A stretch of DNA of 64,000 bases from Paulinella micropora (taxonomy: Eukaryota; Cercozoa; Imbricatea; Euglyphida; Paulinellidae). How positions within the stretch are numbered: the first letter of the stretch is position 1; each line of letters starts with the position of its first letter. The notes under the pieces were generated by a model, which saw nothing but the letters and a program-made list of their open reading frames with translations, ran no database searches and was not told where the DNA came from. The position numbers and the translations under genes were made by a program. Positions 44,946-56,400 of this stretch are shown here, one piece after another. Location of the stretch: NCBI GenBank assembly GCA_019918135.1, contig WBZZ01003326.1, forward strand, positions 1-64,000. Reading direction: 5' to 3'.

Positions 44946-45374
44946 ATGTCTCAAGAGAAATGTTCGGGGTGCTATACTGGAGGTGCCGAAATCACGGACG
45001 AACAGCTGCGGGAGGCTCTGAGAAGACAACCAAACCTCAACAAACTTGTTCTCGCCGACTGCCAAAACATCACGGACAAGGGCCTAGAACACGTGGCAAA
45101 AGAGGCCAAGAAGCTCGAGGAGCTGAATCTCAGTAACTGCAAGATCGGCATGACTGGTCTCGACTACGTCAAGGCTATCGGAACGCTGCAAAAGCTACAT
45201 GTCGAGGGTTGCCAAAACGTTCCTGCGGAATACCTCGAAGACTTTTGCAAGGCACGCCAACGTTGCACGGTTTTTGATAAAACAGGAGGCAAGACTTGGG
45301 CATTGTTGCAAGCTGAGCGAGAGGCGTCTAGGCAATATTATGCAAATAGCTGTTTGCCAAGGTGGGGCCATTGA
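44946..45374 (+). CDS. Small leucine-rich-repeat protein (AMN1-like), no F-box
   Basis: The protein has 142 residues from MSQEKCSGCYTGGAEITDEQ. Three CC-type leucine-rich repeats (LNKLVLADCQNITDKGLEHV, LEELNLSNCKIGMTGLDYV, LQKLHVEGCQNVPAEYLED) are followed by a short helical tail. The repeats resemble those of the F-box/LRR genes, but the F-box is missing, so it could compete for the same targets or be a stand-alone binder. Codon use is less GC-rich than in copies 2 and 3. Confidence 0.75.
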   Translation: MSQEKCSGCYTGGAEITDEQLREALRRQPNLNKLVLADCQNITDKGLEHVAKEAKKLEELNLSNCKIGMTGLDYVKAIGTLQKLHVEGCQNVPAEYLEDFCKARQRCTVFDKTGGKTWALLQAEREASRQYYANSCLPRWGH

Positions 45375-45507
45375 ATCTTTTTTTCGGGCGAACCGGTTGG
45401 CTTGAAAAAATAAACGAGTTCTCGCGTGACCAATCGTAATTAATTTAATAAATATGTGGCCAGAGCTGCATCAAGCTCTTTTTTTTGTGCTCGCACCTTC
45501 CTGATTT

Positions 45508-48500
45508 TTACAGGATCTGGCGCTCATGATCGGTCACCTCGCGTTCACCGTGCACGAGGCTCGGCCTTTCACGGCTCGGCCTTTGGCGGCTGATAGGCGT
45601 GCCGGCCCCGCTCGACGTGCCGTCCATCCCGCGGTGGTGCAGGTCGGCCCCGGACGACGCGAAGTGCACGCCGTCACTCGAACCTTCTTGGGGCTTGTGT
45701 GCACGGTGCCAGTACCAAAAGCCGGCGCCCAGGATCAAGAGCACGCCGACGGCCGCGGCCGCACCGCAGACGATTTCCTTCCAGCCGAGTTGCGGCGACT
45801 TCTTCACGACCGCCTCCGCCGGTGGCGGCGGCTCGACGTCGCCAGTACCACCGTTGCCGACGAGCGTCAGGCCGAACGTTTCCCGCTGCGAGAGCGCCGC
45901 GGCGTAGCCCGGCTCCCCCTCGGCGGCCGCGGGTGTGCGGCGGCGGAGGCTGGGCAGCCGGTTGTACCAGGCGGGTAATGTCGGTTCAGCAGGTGCCCAC
46001 CGCGTGACACCCTCGTGGGCCGGGCCGGTTGGAAGCGCCAGGACCGTGCGGCGGCGCCGGCCGTTGACGCCCAGGTACTCCACGGCCACGTTGAAACTGA
46101 GCTGCACCAGCACCTCGGTGGAGTTGTAGTCGGGGACGGGCAGGTCGGCGCACAGCACCACGACGTTGCTGACGGGCGCGTTGGGCTGCAGCACGGTGAA
46201 GTTTTCGGCGGTGTAGGTGGTGCCGTTGATGACGAAGTCGAGCCCAGCCTGCTCGTTCAGCGTGACCTTGCTGACGATCACGTCCTGGCCGGACCTGACG
46301 TAGCCGACAAAGCACAGGCGCGTGACCGCCGTGGATTGATTGCTGTGCGCGAAGAACACGGTCGTGGTCGCGATGTCGGCGGCGTCGAGCTGCAACGTCG
46401 TGGACCCGGCCAGCCGCGCCATGAGCTGCAGCGCGTACGACTCGTTGACGGGCAGCGCGCCGCCCCGCAGGCTGTTGCTGGCCAGCTCGATGGCGCAGAA
46501 CTCCTGCGCCGCAAAGGCCAGCTCCACCTCGCGCACGGCCGTGACGGCGCAGCCGCCGGCGATGTGGCTGAGGGCCTGCGTCATGCCCGCGCAGCTGGTG
46601 TCGTGCGGCACCGTGATGGTCGTTTGCACCGGGTCGCACGTGCCGAGCACAAAGGCGGCCTCGTAGTACTGGAAGCACAGCCCGTCGTACGCGGACTGGC
46701 GCGCCAGCGAGCTGTCGCAGTTCAAGGGCGAAGCGTCGGTGGCGCTGGCAACGGACACGTTGCTGACGTTGCCGGCTGACAGTACATTGGCGCCTACGGC
46801 GCCGACGTACGGGTAGTTGGCGGCCGTGACGTAGGACACGGTGCCCCTGAACTCGTTGCCGAGGCGCGACACCGAGAAGGACAGCACGAGCGACTGCAAC
46901 GCCGGCACGTCGTAGGCCGGCTCCACGGTGAAGTTGTAGTCGCAGCTGCCGGGCTGTGCATTGGGCGGCGACGACTGGTCGGCCAGCGTCGCGTGCACGG
47001 CGTAGTCGCCCGCGCCGAAGCGCCACGCGGGCTGGAAGCTGCCGTCGTCGGCCAGGTTTTGGTACAGGACACCCGCACTGTTGCGCACGGTGACGTTGGT
47101 CGTGAGCGCGCCCGGCAGGTTGTCGCGGCCCAAAGGCCCCGGTGTATAGAAGGCGCCGCCGCCCGGCAGGGTCGTGTCGGTCTCGCCGGGCGTGGCGATG
47201 CGCACGGTGCGCGAGGCCCAACCCGTGCCGCCGAGGGTTGGCGGGCAGTTGGAGAACTCGGGCGGGGTGTCGTCCTCGACGACGCCGGTGATGGTGCACG
47301 ACGCCGAGTTGCCCGCCTCGTCGAGAATTGTCACGGTGGTCGAGGTGTTGCGTTCGCCGTCCAGCGTGCCGAGGTTGACAACCGCGGTGCTGTTGCGGCT
47401 GGCGCCGCCGGCCAGGTACAGATTGTCGCCAAAGTGCAGCGTGAGCGGCGCGAAGGTGCAGTTAGGCGTGAAAACAGTACCGCAGCTCGACGTATACAGC
47501 ACCAACGGCGCGGGTGGGCAGTCGAAGAACACGGGCGGCTCCGTGTCGACCAGCGTCAAGGTCAGCGTAAACGTGGCGTGGTTCGCCCGCTCGTCGTAGG
47601 CCGTGAAGTTGAACACGTTGGTGCCCAACGCCAGCGTGTGGTCGAGCAGCAGCGCGAGCGTGTCCAGGTACACGAGGAAGTGGTCGGCGTAGAAGGCGGC
47701 CCCGGCGCTGCAACTGCCACCGCCGGGAAGTACACGGACCACGCGCTGTTGGCGGGGTCCGCGATCAGCGCGGCGCGCAGGTCGCCCGGCGCGGGCCCGG
47801 CGAAGCCCGTGAGCCAGCGCAGCGCCTGCAGGCGCGCACTGCCGGTCGCGGTGGCCGATGACGCGCCGCGGACGGTGACGTACGTGACGCCGACCGAGTC
47901 GAGCCAGTACGGCACGCGGAAGTACGCGCCCTCCCCGCTGCCGTAGTTGCTGGTCAAGATCCGCAGCGCGCTGTCGCCAAAGTGGTAGTAGTCGGTCGCG
48001 GGGTCCGAGCGCGCGTCGTAAGTCAGTGCGCCAGTAGCAGCGCAGGGCGTGGAGAGCTGGTTGCACAGCGCCAGCGGCACCACGTCGTCCAGCAGCACGA
48101 AGTCGCACGTGTCGAGCCGCACCACGTTGTTGCTGGCGCTCGTGCCGCTCCAGCCGCCGTTGAAAGGCTGCGTGTAACCCGCGCTGTAGGCCCGGACAAT
48201 GGATGCGTTAGTCACGCCAAGGGCGCCGAGCACGGGGTGCAGCGCGAGCCCCGCGCAGCCCGCAAACGAGTTGTCGGTACAGCCGGGGCAGGGCGCGAAG
48301 GGCAGGTAGCCGGCGCCGCCGCCGGGCGCGCAGTACAGCGCCTGTACGGACGGCACGGGCACCGCGAGCGCGGCCGACAGGTTCACATAAGCGCCGAAGC
48401 TGGTGCCGAGCCCAGTGGCATCGGCGTAATGTGACGAGGCCAGCGTCGACAGCAGCAGCGGCTCCGTGGCGTTCGGGCACGACAGCTCGGGCGTGGCGCC

Positions 48501-51500
48501 GTCCAGCAGCACGAAGCGCAGCGAGCACGTGGAGTTGAGGCCCGAGTGCGCGTCCACGGCCGTGACGAGCACCGTCAGGTTGTACGGGATGAGGCGCACG
48601 TCGAGCTGCGGCAGCGTGCGCACAAATACCACCGACTGCGAGTCGCCGACCGCCAGGTCGTAGAACAGCTGCACGGCGGGGTCCGAGTTGTCGGTCACGT
48701 TGAAGAAGTTATTGACGTTGATCACGTAGCTGGCGCTGCCGACGACGATGGCCAGGTCAACTGCGGGGCAGCTCGTGAACACGGGCGCCTGGTTGTCCAG
48801 CACCCAGACCGCGAACTGGCAGTAGCCCGTGTTGCCATAGGCATCGTCGTGGCTGCGCGTGAGCACGTGGAACGCGTTCGGGCCCGTGTACACCAGCGGC
48901 TCGGGGATCGGGAAGGTCAGCTGCGCCGTTGCGTCGAAGTTGTCGACCGCGGTCGCGGTCGCGGACGTGCCGTTCCAGTAGTTGACGCCCGGCAGCGTCT
49001 CCACCGTCATGTTCGGGCACGTGAGGCGCGGCGCTTCCACGTCGTTGATCGTAATTTGTAGCACGCACGGCGTGGCCTGGTTGCCGCTCGAGTCGGCGCC
49101 GACCCACGTGAGCGTCGTGGTGCCGATGTAAAAGCGCACGCTCGAGCGTTGACGTCGGGCGCCTGTAGTGTGGACGATGGCTGTCGAAGGCCACGTAGCG
49201 CGTGGTTTCGGTTTCGTCTACGAGCGCCCGCGTGTAGTAGCCAAAGCGCATCGAGTAGTTCTGGCCGGGGTCGTTGCGGTACGCGATGGCCGTGCCGTTG
49301 AGCCACCGTCCAGCGCGCACTCGAAGTACGGCGCCAGCACATCCAAGACAGTCACGAGCCACGTGCAGCCCGGGTCCACGAAACCGCCGTAGCCCAGCGC
49401 GCGCACCGTGACCGACGTGGTCTGCGCCGCCGCGAAGTGGCCGACAGTTAGCGAAGTCGTGTTGAGGTACAGCGCGGTCGGAGTGCCGGTGGACACGAGG
49501 CGCAGCTGGTCAAAGGTCGTGCCCGGGCGGCGGTACACGCGCTCCGTCAGGTTCCAGGACGCCGCGCTCCAGCCGCAGGCAGTGCCGGAGTTGTTCACGA
49601 CGATCGTGGCGTCGCTGAGGCACTGCAGCAGGTTGCCCTCGGCCCGCAGCGGTTCGCCGATGACCACGACGCCGGTGCGACAGAGGCGGAACGTCCAGCA
49701 CGACGTCGCCGGGTTGTAGCTGCTCTCGAGGCCGAGCGGCGCGCACTGCAGGTCCGCGTTGACGAGCGTGTTGTTGGCGGCGAGCACGAAGGCCGCGAGC
49801 GCGCGGCTCGAGTTCTGGAACTCGCAGCCGCACAAGTCGAGGCGCAGCGCGTCGGCCGCGGTCGCGACGTTGGCCACCGTGTTGACGCACCTGCTGGGTA
49901 CCACTCCAGCACGACTGCTCGTCGGGCAGCAGCAGCGCCGCCGTGACCTGCGTGGCGTTGAAGCTCACGTACGGCGAGCTGCTGGTGTTGCGCTCCCAGA
50001 AGCGGTAGCTGTAGTGCAGCGTGCCGACGCCGTTGGGCAGCACGTAGTACGTCGTGAACGTCGGGCCCTTGACGGCCGTGAAGTCGGGCTTGAGCGCGTC
50101 CACGCGCCAGCCGCCCGACTGGAGCGTCGTGGTCACGGTGCCGTTACTGCAGCGCGTGCCCTGCAGGTCCGACGTGTCCAGCGTGCACGGGGCGTCGGTG
50201 CACACCTGCAGGCAGCCGCCCAGCGGGTCCGGCGTGTAGCCCGCGCCGCACGTGCAGCCGGGGTGCAGCCCCAGCTCTCCGGGTGCGGGCTCACCTCGCA
50301 CTCCTCCCGCGCGCCGTGCTCGCCGTAGAAGTCCAGCAGCCCGTCGCCGCAGAAGCCCGTGAGCGTAATCTGGACGTCGCAAGAGTCGGACGCGGGCGAG
50401 TACGGGGACGTGTCGCTGCCCACGACCGTGAGCGTGAACGGCGACTGCAGGAAGCTGAACGTGCCAATGTCCGGCGCCGTGGGCGTGTAAACGGTAGTGT
50501 CGTACACGCAGTTGTCCGCCACGCCGTGAAAGACGGACAGGTCGTACAGGCCCGACTTGACGGGGATCGTGCCGCTGGCGGCGCACGTGACCACGGGCTT
50601 CTCGCGGTCCTGCAGGTCGTACACGACGGCGCACTGCGCCTCGTTGCCCGCCTGGTCCGTCGCGGTCGCGACGCACCGCACCGCCTTGGTCGCGAGCGTG
50701 GCGTTGCTCCTGGCATTGGCGCACGTGACCGTGACATTCGCGGGCCCCTGCACATCGGACCGGAAGTAATCGATCCCGAAGCCCGCCCGCGTCGTCGGGT
50801 CCGCGCCGCAAACGCCGGCGTCCATGGCGGTGTCGTAGTACGTCGTGGTGCCGTTGACTTCCCTGAGCACGGGGCCGTTGTGCGGGACGCTGGCGCACAG
50901 CACCGAGGGCGGCTGCACGTCGTGCACGAACACGGTGCGTGCGCACGTGGCCCAGTTGCCCGACGGGTCGACGGCGGTATACGTCACGGTGTGCTCGCCG
51001 TACGCCAGCTCTTGCCCGAAGCCGTACGACGGCGTGACAAGCAAGAAGTCGCGCAGGCCCGGCGCCGCGATGTTGGCGCTTAGCACGGCGTTGTCGACGA
51101 CGCGCAGCAGCGAGAAGTCGGCCCAGAACTCGTCGCTCATCGTGGTGAGCCAGAAGGTCGACGAGCCGACCGAGATGTTGAGTTCGCTGCGCGGGCCCGT
51201 GTAAAGCCCTTCGAAGCAGTCCAAGAAAGCCAGGCGGATCTTCGTCGACGACTCTGATTTCGAACGTGAGCGACAACGGCGCCGTGCGCTGCGCAACCTC
51301 AACCGGGGCGGTGGAGCTGCTGTTGTCCGCCGTGTCATACGCGTAGTCGTAGTAGCCGCCGTCGCGCACCGACGCAGTGACGGTGGTGACGCCGGGTACA
51401 GGTACAGCCACGTGTTGACCTGACCCACGACGCCGTACTCGTGGTACGGCACACTGAGCGTCGCGGGCGTGATGGTCTGGTTGCCGGCCGCGGTGTTGGT

Positions 51501-54412
51501 GTACAGGCCCTCCCATTGTGCCAGGCACGTGTAGTTGCCGCCGCCTATGCTCTGCCACACGGGCGGGCTACCGATGCCTATCTGCTGCGGGCGGCGGCGG
51601 CGTCGCGTAGTCATGTCGCCCGAGTTGTCCCCTCTAAAGGCTGTGCCAGCCGGCGCCGCTGCAGCCAGGCCGTGCCGGTGGGGTTCGGGTCCGCGATCTG
51701 GCCGCTGTCCACGGTATTGGGGGGCACGGGCGCGGGGGTCTGCGCGGCCGGGAACGTGAGGTGTTCGACCATCGGGGGCCGCGCCGTGGGCAGCGCGCCC
51801 GTGTAGTTTGTGATAGTTGTCCCCGCCGCGCCCAGCCCGCAGTACACGCCCACGTACTCCGCCGCCCAGCTGGCGCCGGAGGGCAGGAACTCGAAGTCGT
51901 AGCCGCGTTGTCGACCCAGAACCACAAGTCCATGGGGTGCATGCCAGCGAGCGCCGCGCCACGGCCCCGGGGTTCAACAGTAGCAGCGCGCCCCCGGTCC
52001 ACACGTCGTAGGGTAACAAGTACGTCGCGTACAAGTTCTCGGCCATGGGGCCCACCGCTTGCGGCGCCCTGGTGTCGCGCACTTCGTAGTCCACGAGGCA
52101 CACGGCGACGTTGCCCACGTCGTCGTAAACCGCGTAGCTGACGCGCAGCGACCAGCCCAACGCCAGCGCCGTGGCACCTCCCTCGAGTTCGGGCGGCGAC
52201 GTAAACAGGGCGGGCAGGCGCAACCCGGCGGACGGCAGCAGTTGGCTGCCGGCGGACGTGCCACTGGCCCGCACAGCTCCGCGAGACTGCAGCGTGTAGT
52301 CTAGGTCGCAGCCCCACTGCTCAATGACGTACACCCAGGAGGAGGGCCGCGGGGGTAGGCGCAGAAAGTCGCGTCGCCGTCAACCGAGGGGTAGCAGCCG
52401 GTGGAGAAAGTAGTGAGGTCGTCGGGGCGGCCCGCGTCGCCCACGAGCGCGTGGCAGCCCGGCGGGCCCGACACATTCGCGTACACGGAACCCAAGTTGT
52501 TGTACGTGTCCACGCTATCGGTCGCGTCGGGCACGAGGTGGTACCAGGCGTTTGCGCGCAAGTGCACGGTGGCACAGTTGCCATCCGGGTGCGTGTCCGA
52601 GCTGCCCAGGAGAGTCGCGTTGAAGGGCGGGCAGGCCGAGCGCCCGGGCTGCGTGCGTTGCACGGCGCGCAGAAACTGGTGTTGCGCGCCAGTGGCGTTG
52701 AACCGCAGCTGCTCGGCGCTGAGCGGCGCGCTCAGGCCGCCTGCCTGCACTTCGTTTGGCTGCGTGTCCAGCAGCACGTGGTACGACCCGAACTGGGTGC
52801 CCGGGTACACGGCCTGGCGCGGCACGCCGTGGCGCGCCATGACGTCGGCCGCGACCTCGTCCCCGCGCGACACCCCGTTCGCGCCGCCGCAACTGACGGC
52901 CGGCGGCGTGTTGTCGATAATTAGGGTGAAGTTGCACCACGCCAGGTTGCCGGCCTCGTCGTACACGTCGGCGTGGACCGCGTACGTGCCGTCCGGCAGG
53001 TAGCGGCGCACGGGGGCGCCGGAACCGAAGGCGGTGGTGTAGTTCAGCAGCAGCGGGCCGAACCGCGACTCGAACGAGTACACGCCGCAGTGCGTGCGGT
53101 TGTCGTCGATGTTGTCGTAGCTGTGGTCGCACAGGTCCCGCGAGAACAGCTCCAGCAGCCTCAGGTCGTTGGTGCCGAAGCCCGCCGCGTGCCACGCGTC
53201 CAGAATCGTCTGGCTCAGGTTGCCCCCCGCAACGGTGTCGGCGCGGTGCAGCGGGTCCAGGTACGGCTCCGAGTCCTGGCCGCGCAGGCGCAGCTCGCGC
53301 CCGCCGGCGCACAGGCCGTAGCGGTCGAGGTTGGGCGGCGACGTATCGATCACGTTCACGGTGAAGTTACACTGCTGGACGTTGCCGGCCACGTCCGCGA
53401 TCGAGTAGGCCACCGCCCACACGCCCTTGACATTTAGCACGTACGTGGCCATGCCGTAGTCGTACACAAACTGGCTGTGGTTCGGCGAGCCCAGGTCGAC
53501 GGTCGAGGCCGAGCCGCCCGGCGGCGTGATGGTGCGGTACACCTCGGCCACGCGGTACAAATTCGGCGACAGCGGTGACGTGCAGTCGCACCACGACGGA
53601 ACCGTGTAGCCGGGCGGGCCGTACGCGCCGCCCAGCGTGCTCAGCGACAGGAACGCGGCGTCGCTGTTGAGGTCGATGGTCAAGGCGCCGGTCGGGCAGT
53701 TGCGACTGATGGGCGCGCTCGTGTCCTGGCCGCAATTGGCGTCCGCGTGCACTACGCCCGTGCACACGCCCGGCAACCCGTTGGGGTCCACGGTGCTGCA
53801 GTTGCAGAAGTTGACGCCCTTGCTGGCGTTGGCTAGCCTGCGCCTGCCAATGGCTTGTGACGCCAGCACGCACTCAAAGCCGTAGCAATGCGCGGTTTGG
53901 TAGCAGTCGTTGTCGTTGATGAGGCGAGTGGTGGCCTGGGATTCCAGGCGCAGCGACGCGGGGAAGCGGACCGTGAAGCTCAGCGGCAGCCGGAACGTCT
54001 GGGTCACGTTCAGCATCAAGAACCTGGTCCGGCGCGTACAGTTGACGTCGACCGAACCCGACAGCCGCAAGTAGCCGTTGCCCTCGTCGTGCACCAGCAA
54101 CGTACAATCTGTGGTGTAGCGCAGGTACACGACCTGCTGGTCCCAGCAGGGGTCACCCGACACCCTCGCAGTGGTAGGCAGGGTCTCGTTGCCGCAGAAG
54201 CTTTTGGAAACGAAGAACGGCGAGGTCGCCGTAGTAAAACCGCTCGGGGTTTCAATGTTCAGCATGATGGCGGGGTTGCCCTCGAGCTGGCCGAGGCCGG
54301 AGCCGTTGGTTAGGATCCTGGCCCTCCAGTTGACGCTTTGTGCAAAGGACAACCCGCAGGTCTGCCCCGACACTACGACGATGCCGAGTAAGGCCAGGGC
54401 GAGGGTGCTCAT
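45508..54412 (-). pseudogene. Giant HYR-repeat type I membrane glycoprotein gene
   Basis: About 8.9 kb of minus-strand coding sense starts at the ATG at 54412 with a signal peptide (LALALLGIVVVSGQTCGLSF). The ectodomain holds about eleven hyalin-repeat (HYR)-like modules, recognised by D..PP...CP starts (VHDVQPPSVLCAS, INDVEAPRLTCPN, VEDDTPPEFSNCPP) and D.AGN...C endings (AGNLAWCNFTL, SGNWATCARTV). A Cys-rich patch (PGCTCGAGYTPDPLGGC) and many N-x-S/T sites are present. The end has a transmembrane helix (VCGAAAAVGVLLILGAGFWY) and a basic cytoplasmic tail. HYR modules have an Ig-like fold and serve in adhesion. Coding sense moves among frames, so it looks broken in roughly half a dozen or more places. 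It may be a virion spike or host-derived adhesin. Confidence 0.7.
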
Positions 54413-54907
54413 TTCTGGTCTGTTTTGTTTTGTGTGTATCTGTTTATTCTTTCTTAGCACCAAAAAAAGGGGGCGGTGCTAGGCACAGAAAGCCAAAGCG
54501 ACGAGAAATGGAAATTCCCGGGGGGGGGGGGGAGAAGAGGGTAGGGGGGGGGGGCTGGCGCGCGCGGCGGCGTGTGAAAAGAAGAGGCCGGGAGGGGGGA
54601 GGGGCGCATGGAGAGAGAGAGAGAGGAGGGTGGGAAGGGGGGGAGGGGCGCATGGAGAGAGAGGGAGGGTGGGAAGGGGGGAGGGACGTTGCCGGAATTG
54701 TGTTTTCTTGGCCTTTTTCGTGCTTTTTCAGGGGCTTTGCGAAACCTTCTCCCCCACCCCCCAAAAGGTCGCGGGCTTCTTCACATTTCTCCCTCAATTC
54801 TTTTGCACGCCTAACTTTTTCTCTCCATTCGCTCCTGCCACACTGAGTACGTTGGTCACAAAAATCTTTTTAATCGGTGCAGCTACCCCCCTTTCTCCGT
54901 TTCATTG
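54413..54907. other. Intergenic spacer, purine-rich tandem repeats
   Basis: G12 and G10 runs, and a duplicated GAGGGGCGCATGGAGAGAGA unit at about 54598 and 54642. No gene was found. Confidence 0.6.
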
Positions 54908-55789
54908 TTAATGCCTTTTTCCGAAATTGTCTCGACAACTGCGTATTACTGCTGCCAGGTCTTTATGGACCTGCAGTACTTCACCAGGCGCTCTGCAGAT
55001 CCGGACGCACCTTTGCAAGTAAGGGTCGTACCAGTGATGATATTGGTCCCTCATGAGTTTGTCCTCCCATTCTAGTTTGGCTTTGAGTACGGACCGGTTC
55101 CTGTCTAATATGTGTTGCCTGCGGGGAACGTAGGCCGAAGACCACGGCAGGGGGCCCGCCAGCACTTCGAAAAAAGTGTAGACTAGGTTCCAGATGTCAT
55201 CTCGCCAGCCGGCCGGTTTTTGATGGTGGCTGTCCGTGCTCATATAGGACAGCGTACCGGCCAAAGTGTTGGGGCGGCCGCCGGAGTCTAAGCCCGGAAA
55301 CACCGAGAGCCCGAGATCTAGGAGGCACACACCCCCGTCGCGTGTGCGCAGCCCAATGTTCTGAGGCTTGATGTCTCGGTGTACAAACCCTTGGCCGTGC
55401 AGCGGCCACAATAACATTATAATCTGCGCTAAATGCTCCAGGGCGCGGCACTTGGCCGAGGGCTGCTGCAGCAAGTGTTCAAGCGAGTAAGGAATGAATT
55501 CCATTACTATCGCGCTGTAGTCCGTGCCCAGAACAAAAAGAAAGGGCTCGGGAAACAGTCCGATGGCGGTGCTTTCGTGGAAAAATAATTCTCGTTGGAA
55601 GTCGAATTCCTGTCTGTGCGCGGACCTGTCGCGTTTGGTGAACATCTTGATCGCGACAATGTCATGTGTAGGGTAGTCTAGCAGGCAGCCCGCGCGCCAC
55701 ACGTGTGCATAGCCGCCCCTGCCCGCTTCTTCTTGAAACCTAAAGAGGCCCAAGAGAGGAGGGCGGCCCGCGGAGACATGGCAAAACAT
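54908..55789 (-). CDS. Serine/threonine protein kinase, CK1-like
   Basis: The intact 293-residue kinase has its elements in order: a glycine loop GRGGYAHVWRA (23-33), VAIK with K48, a C-helix Glu, MEFIPYSLEHLL hinge, catalytic HRDIKPQN (137-144, D139, K141, N144), DLG in place of DFG (D158), then GTLSYMSTDSH, W-RDDIWNLVYTFFEVLAGPLPW. The GT.SY...(D/N)(S/T)H and RDDIW pattern is that of casein kinase 1/TTBK-type kinases. All catalytic residues are present, so activity is expected. Such viral kinases phosphorylate virion or host nuclear proteins. It lies just upstream, on the same strand, of the HYR glycoprotein gene. Confidence 0.85.
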   Translation of the reverse strand: MFCHVSAGRPPLLGLFRFQEEAGRGGYAHVWRAGCLLDYPTHDIVAIKMFTKRDRSAHRQEFDFQRELFFHESTAIGLFPEPFLFVLGTDYSAIVMEFIPYSLEHLLQQPSAKCRALEHLAQIIMLLWPLHGQGFVHRDIKPQNIGLRTRDGGVCLLDLGLSVFPGLDSGGRPNTLAGTLSYMSTDSHHQKPAGWRDDIWNLVYTFFEVLAGPLPWSSAYVPRRQHILDRNRSVLKAKLEWEDKLMRDQYHHWYDPYLQRCVRICRAPGEVLQVHKDLAAVIRSCRDNFGKRH

Positions 55790-56400
55790 ACGGGGAGCAG
55801 CGAAAAAAATCTACTAAAGAAATAAAAAAAAAGACCCGTGCTTGGCTTTTTTTACTTTGCACAAGGGCCGCGGGGGGGGGGGGGAAGAGTGCACGGGCTG
55901 GCAACACACACAAAAAGAGGGAGGGAAGGGCGGGAACGGGGGGTGGAGAAAAGGGAGGCCAAAAAACCAGCACGAAAGGCGGGAAGGGCAGGAAAATGGG
56001 GGGGGGCCTTGCTTCTTTCGTTCTACTCCCCTTTCGTTCGTTTCCGCCTGGAGACAGAGCAGGCGGGAACAAAGAAAAAAGAAAGACGGAGGAAATGGCG
56101 GGGAGGAAATGGCGGGGAGGGTGGCTGGCACAGGAAGAAGAAAGCCGAAGCCCCCCTCAAATTTCTAGCACTATGAAGTACTTTTAAAAAAGGGGCGCTT
56201 TTGTTGTTTCTGGGAGAGAACACACACGCGAGAAAAAAAAACAAGATAATGTTCGCCAGACCTGAGAAAATGAGAGAACACACACACGAGAAAAAAAACA
56301 AGACACCGTTCGCCAGAGCTGATGAAGTGAGTGTGTGGGTTCCGCTCCAAAAGGATGATACAATTTCCGAAAGTGTCGACCCGCCGGTAAAAACAGAGTG
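55790..56400. repeat. Spacer with 59-bp tandem duplication
   Basis: It is G/C-run rich. Two copies of a 59-bp unit (GAGAGAACACACAC, AAAAAAACAAGA, GTTCGCCAGA) start at about 56214 and 56272. GGAGGAAATGGCGGGGAGGA is duplicated near 56090. It separates divergent genes; no gene was found. Confidence 0.6.

Noticed and set aside
44919-45374. Fifth F-box/LRR gene
   Set aside because: Repeats are present but the F-box segment is absent, so it is annotated as a plain LRR protein.
46993-47946. Long plus-strand frame opposite the HYR gene
   Set aside because: Antisense shadow produced by GC-rich codon bias.
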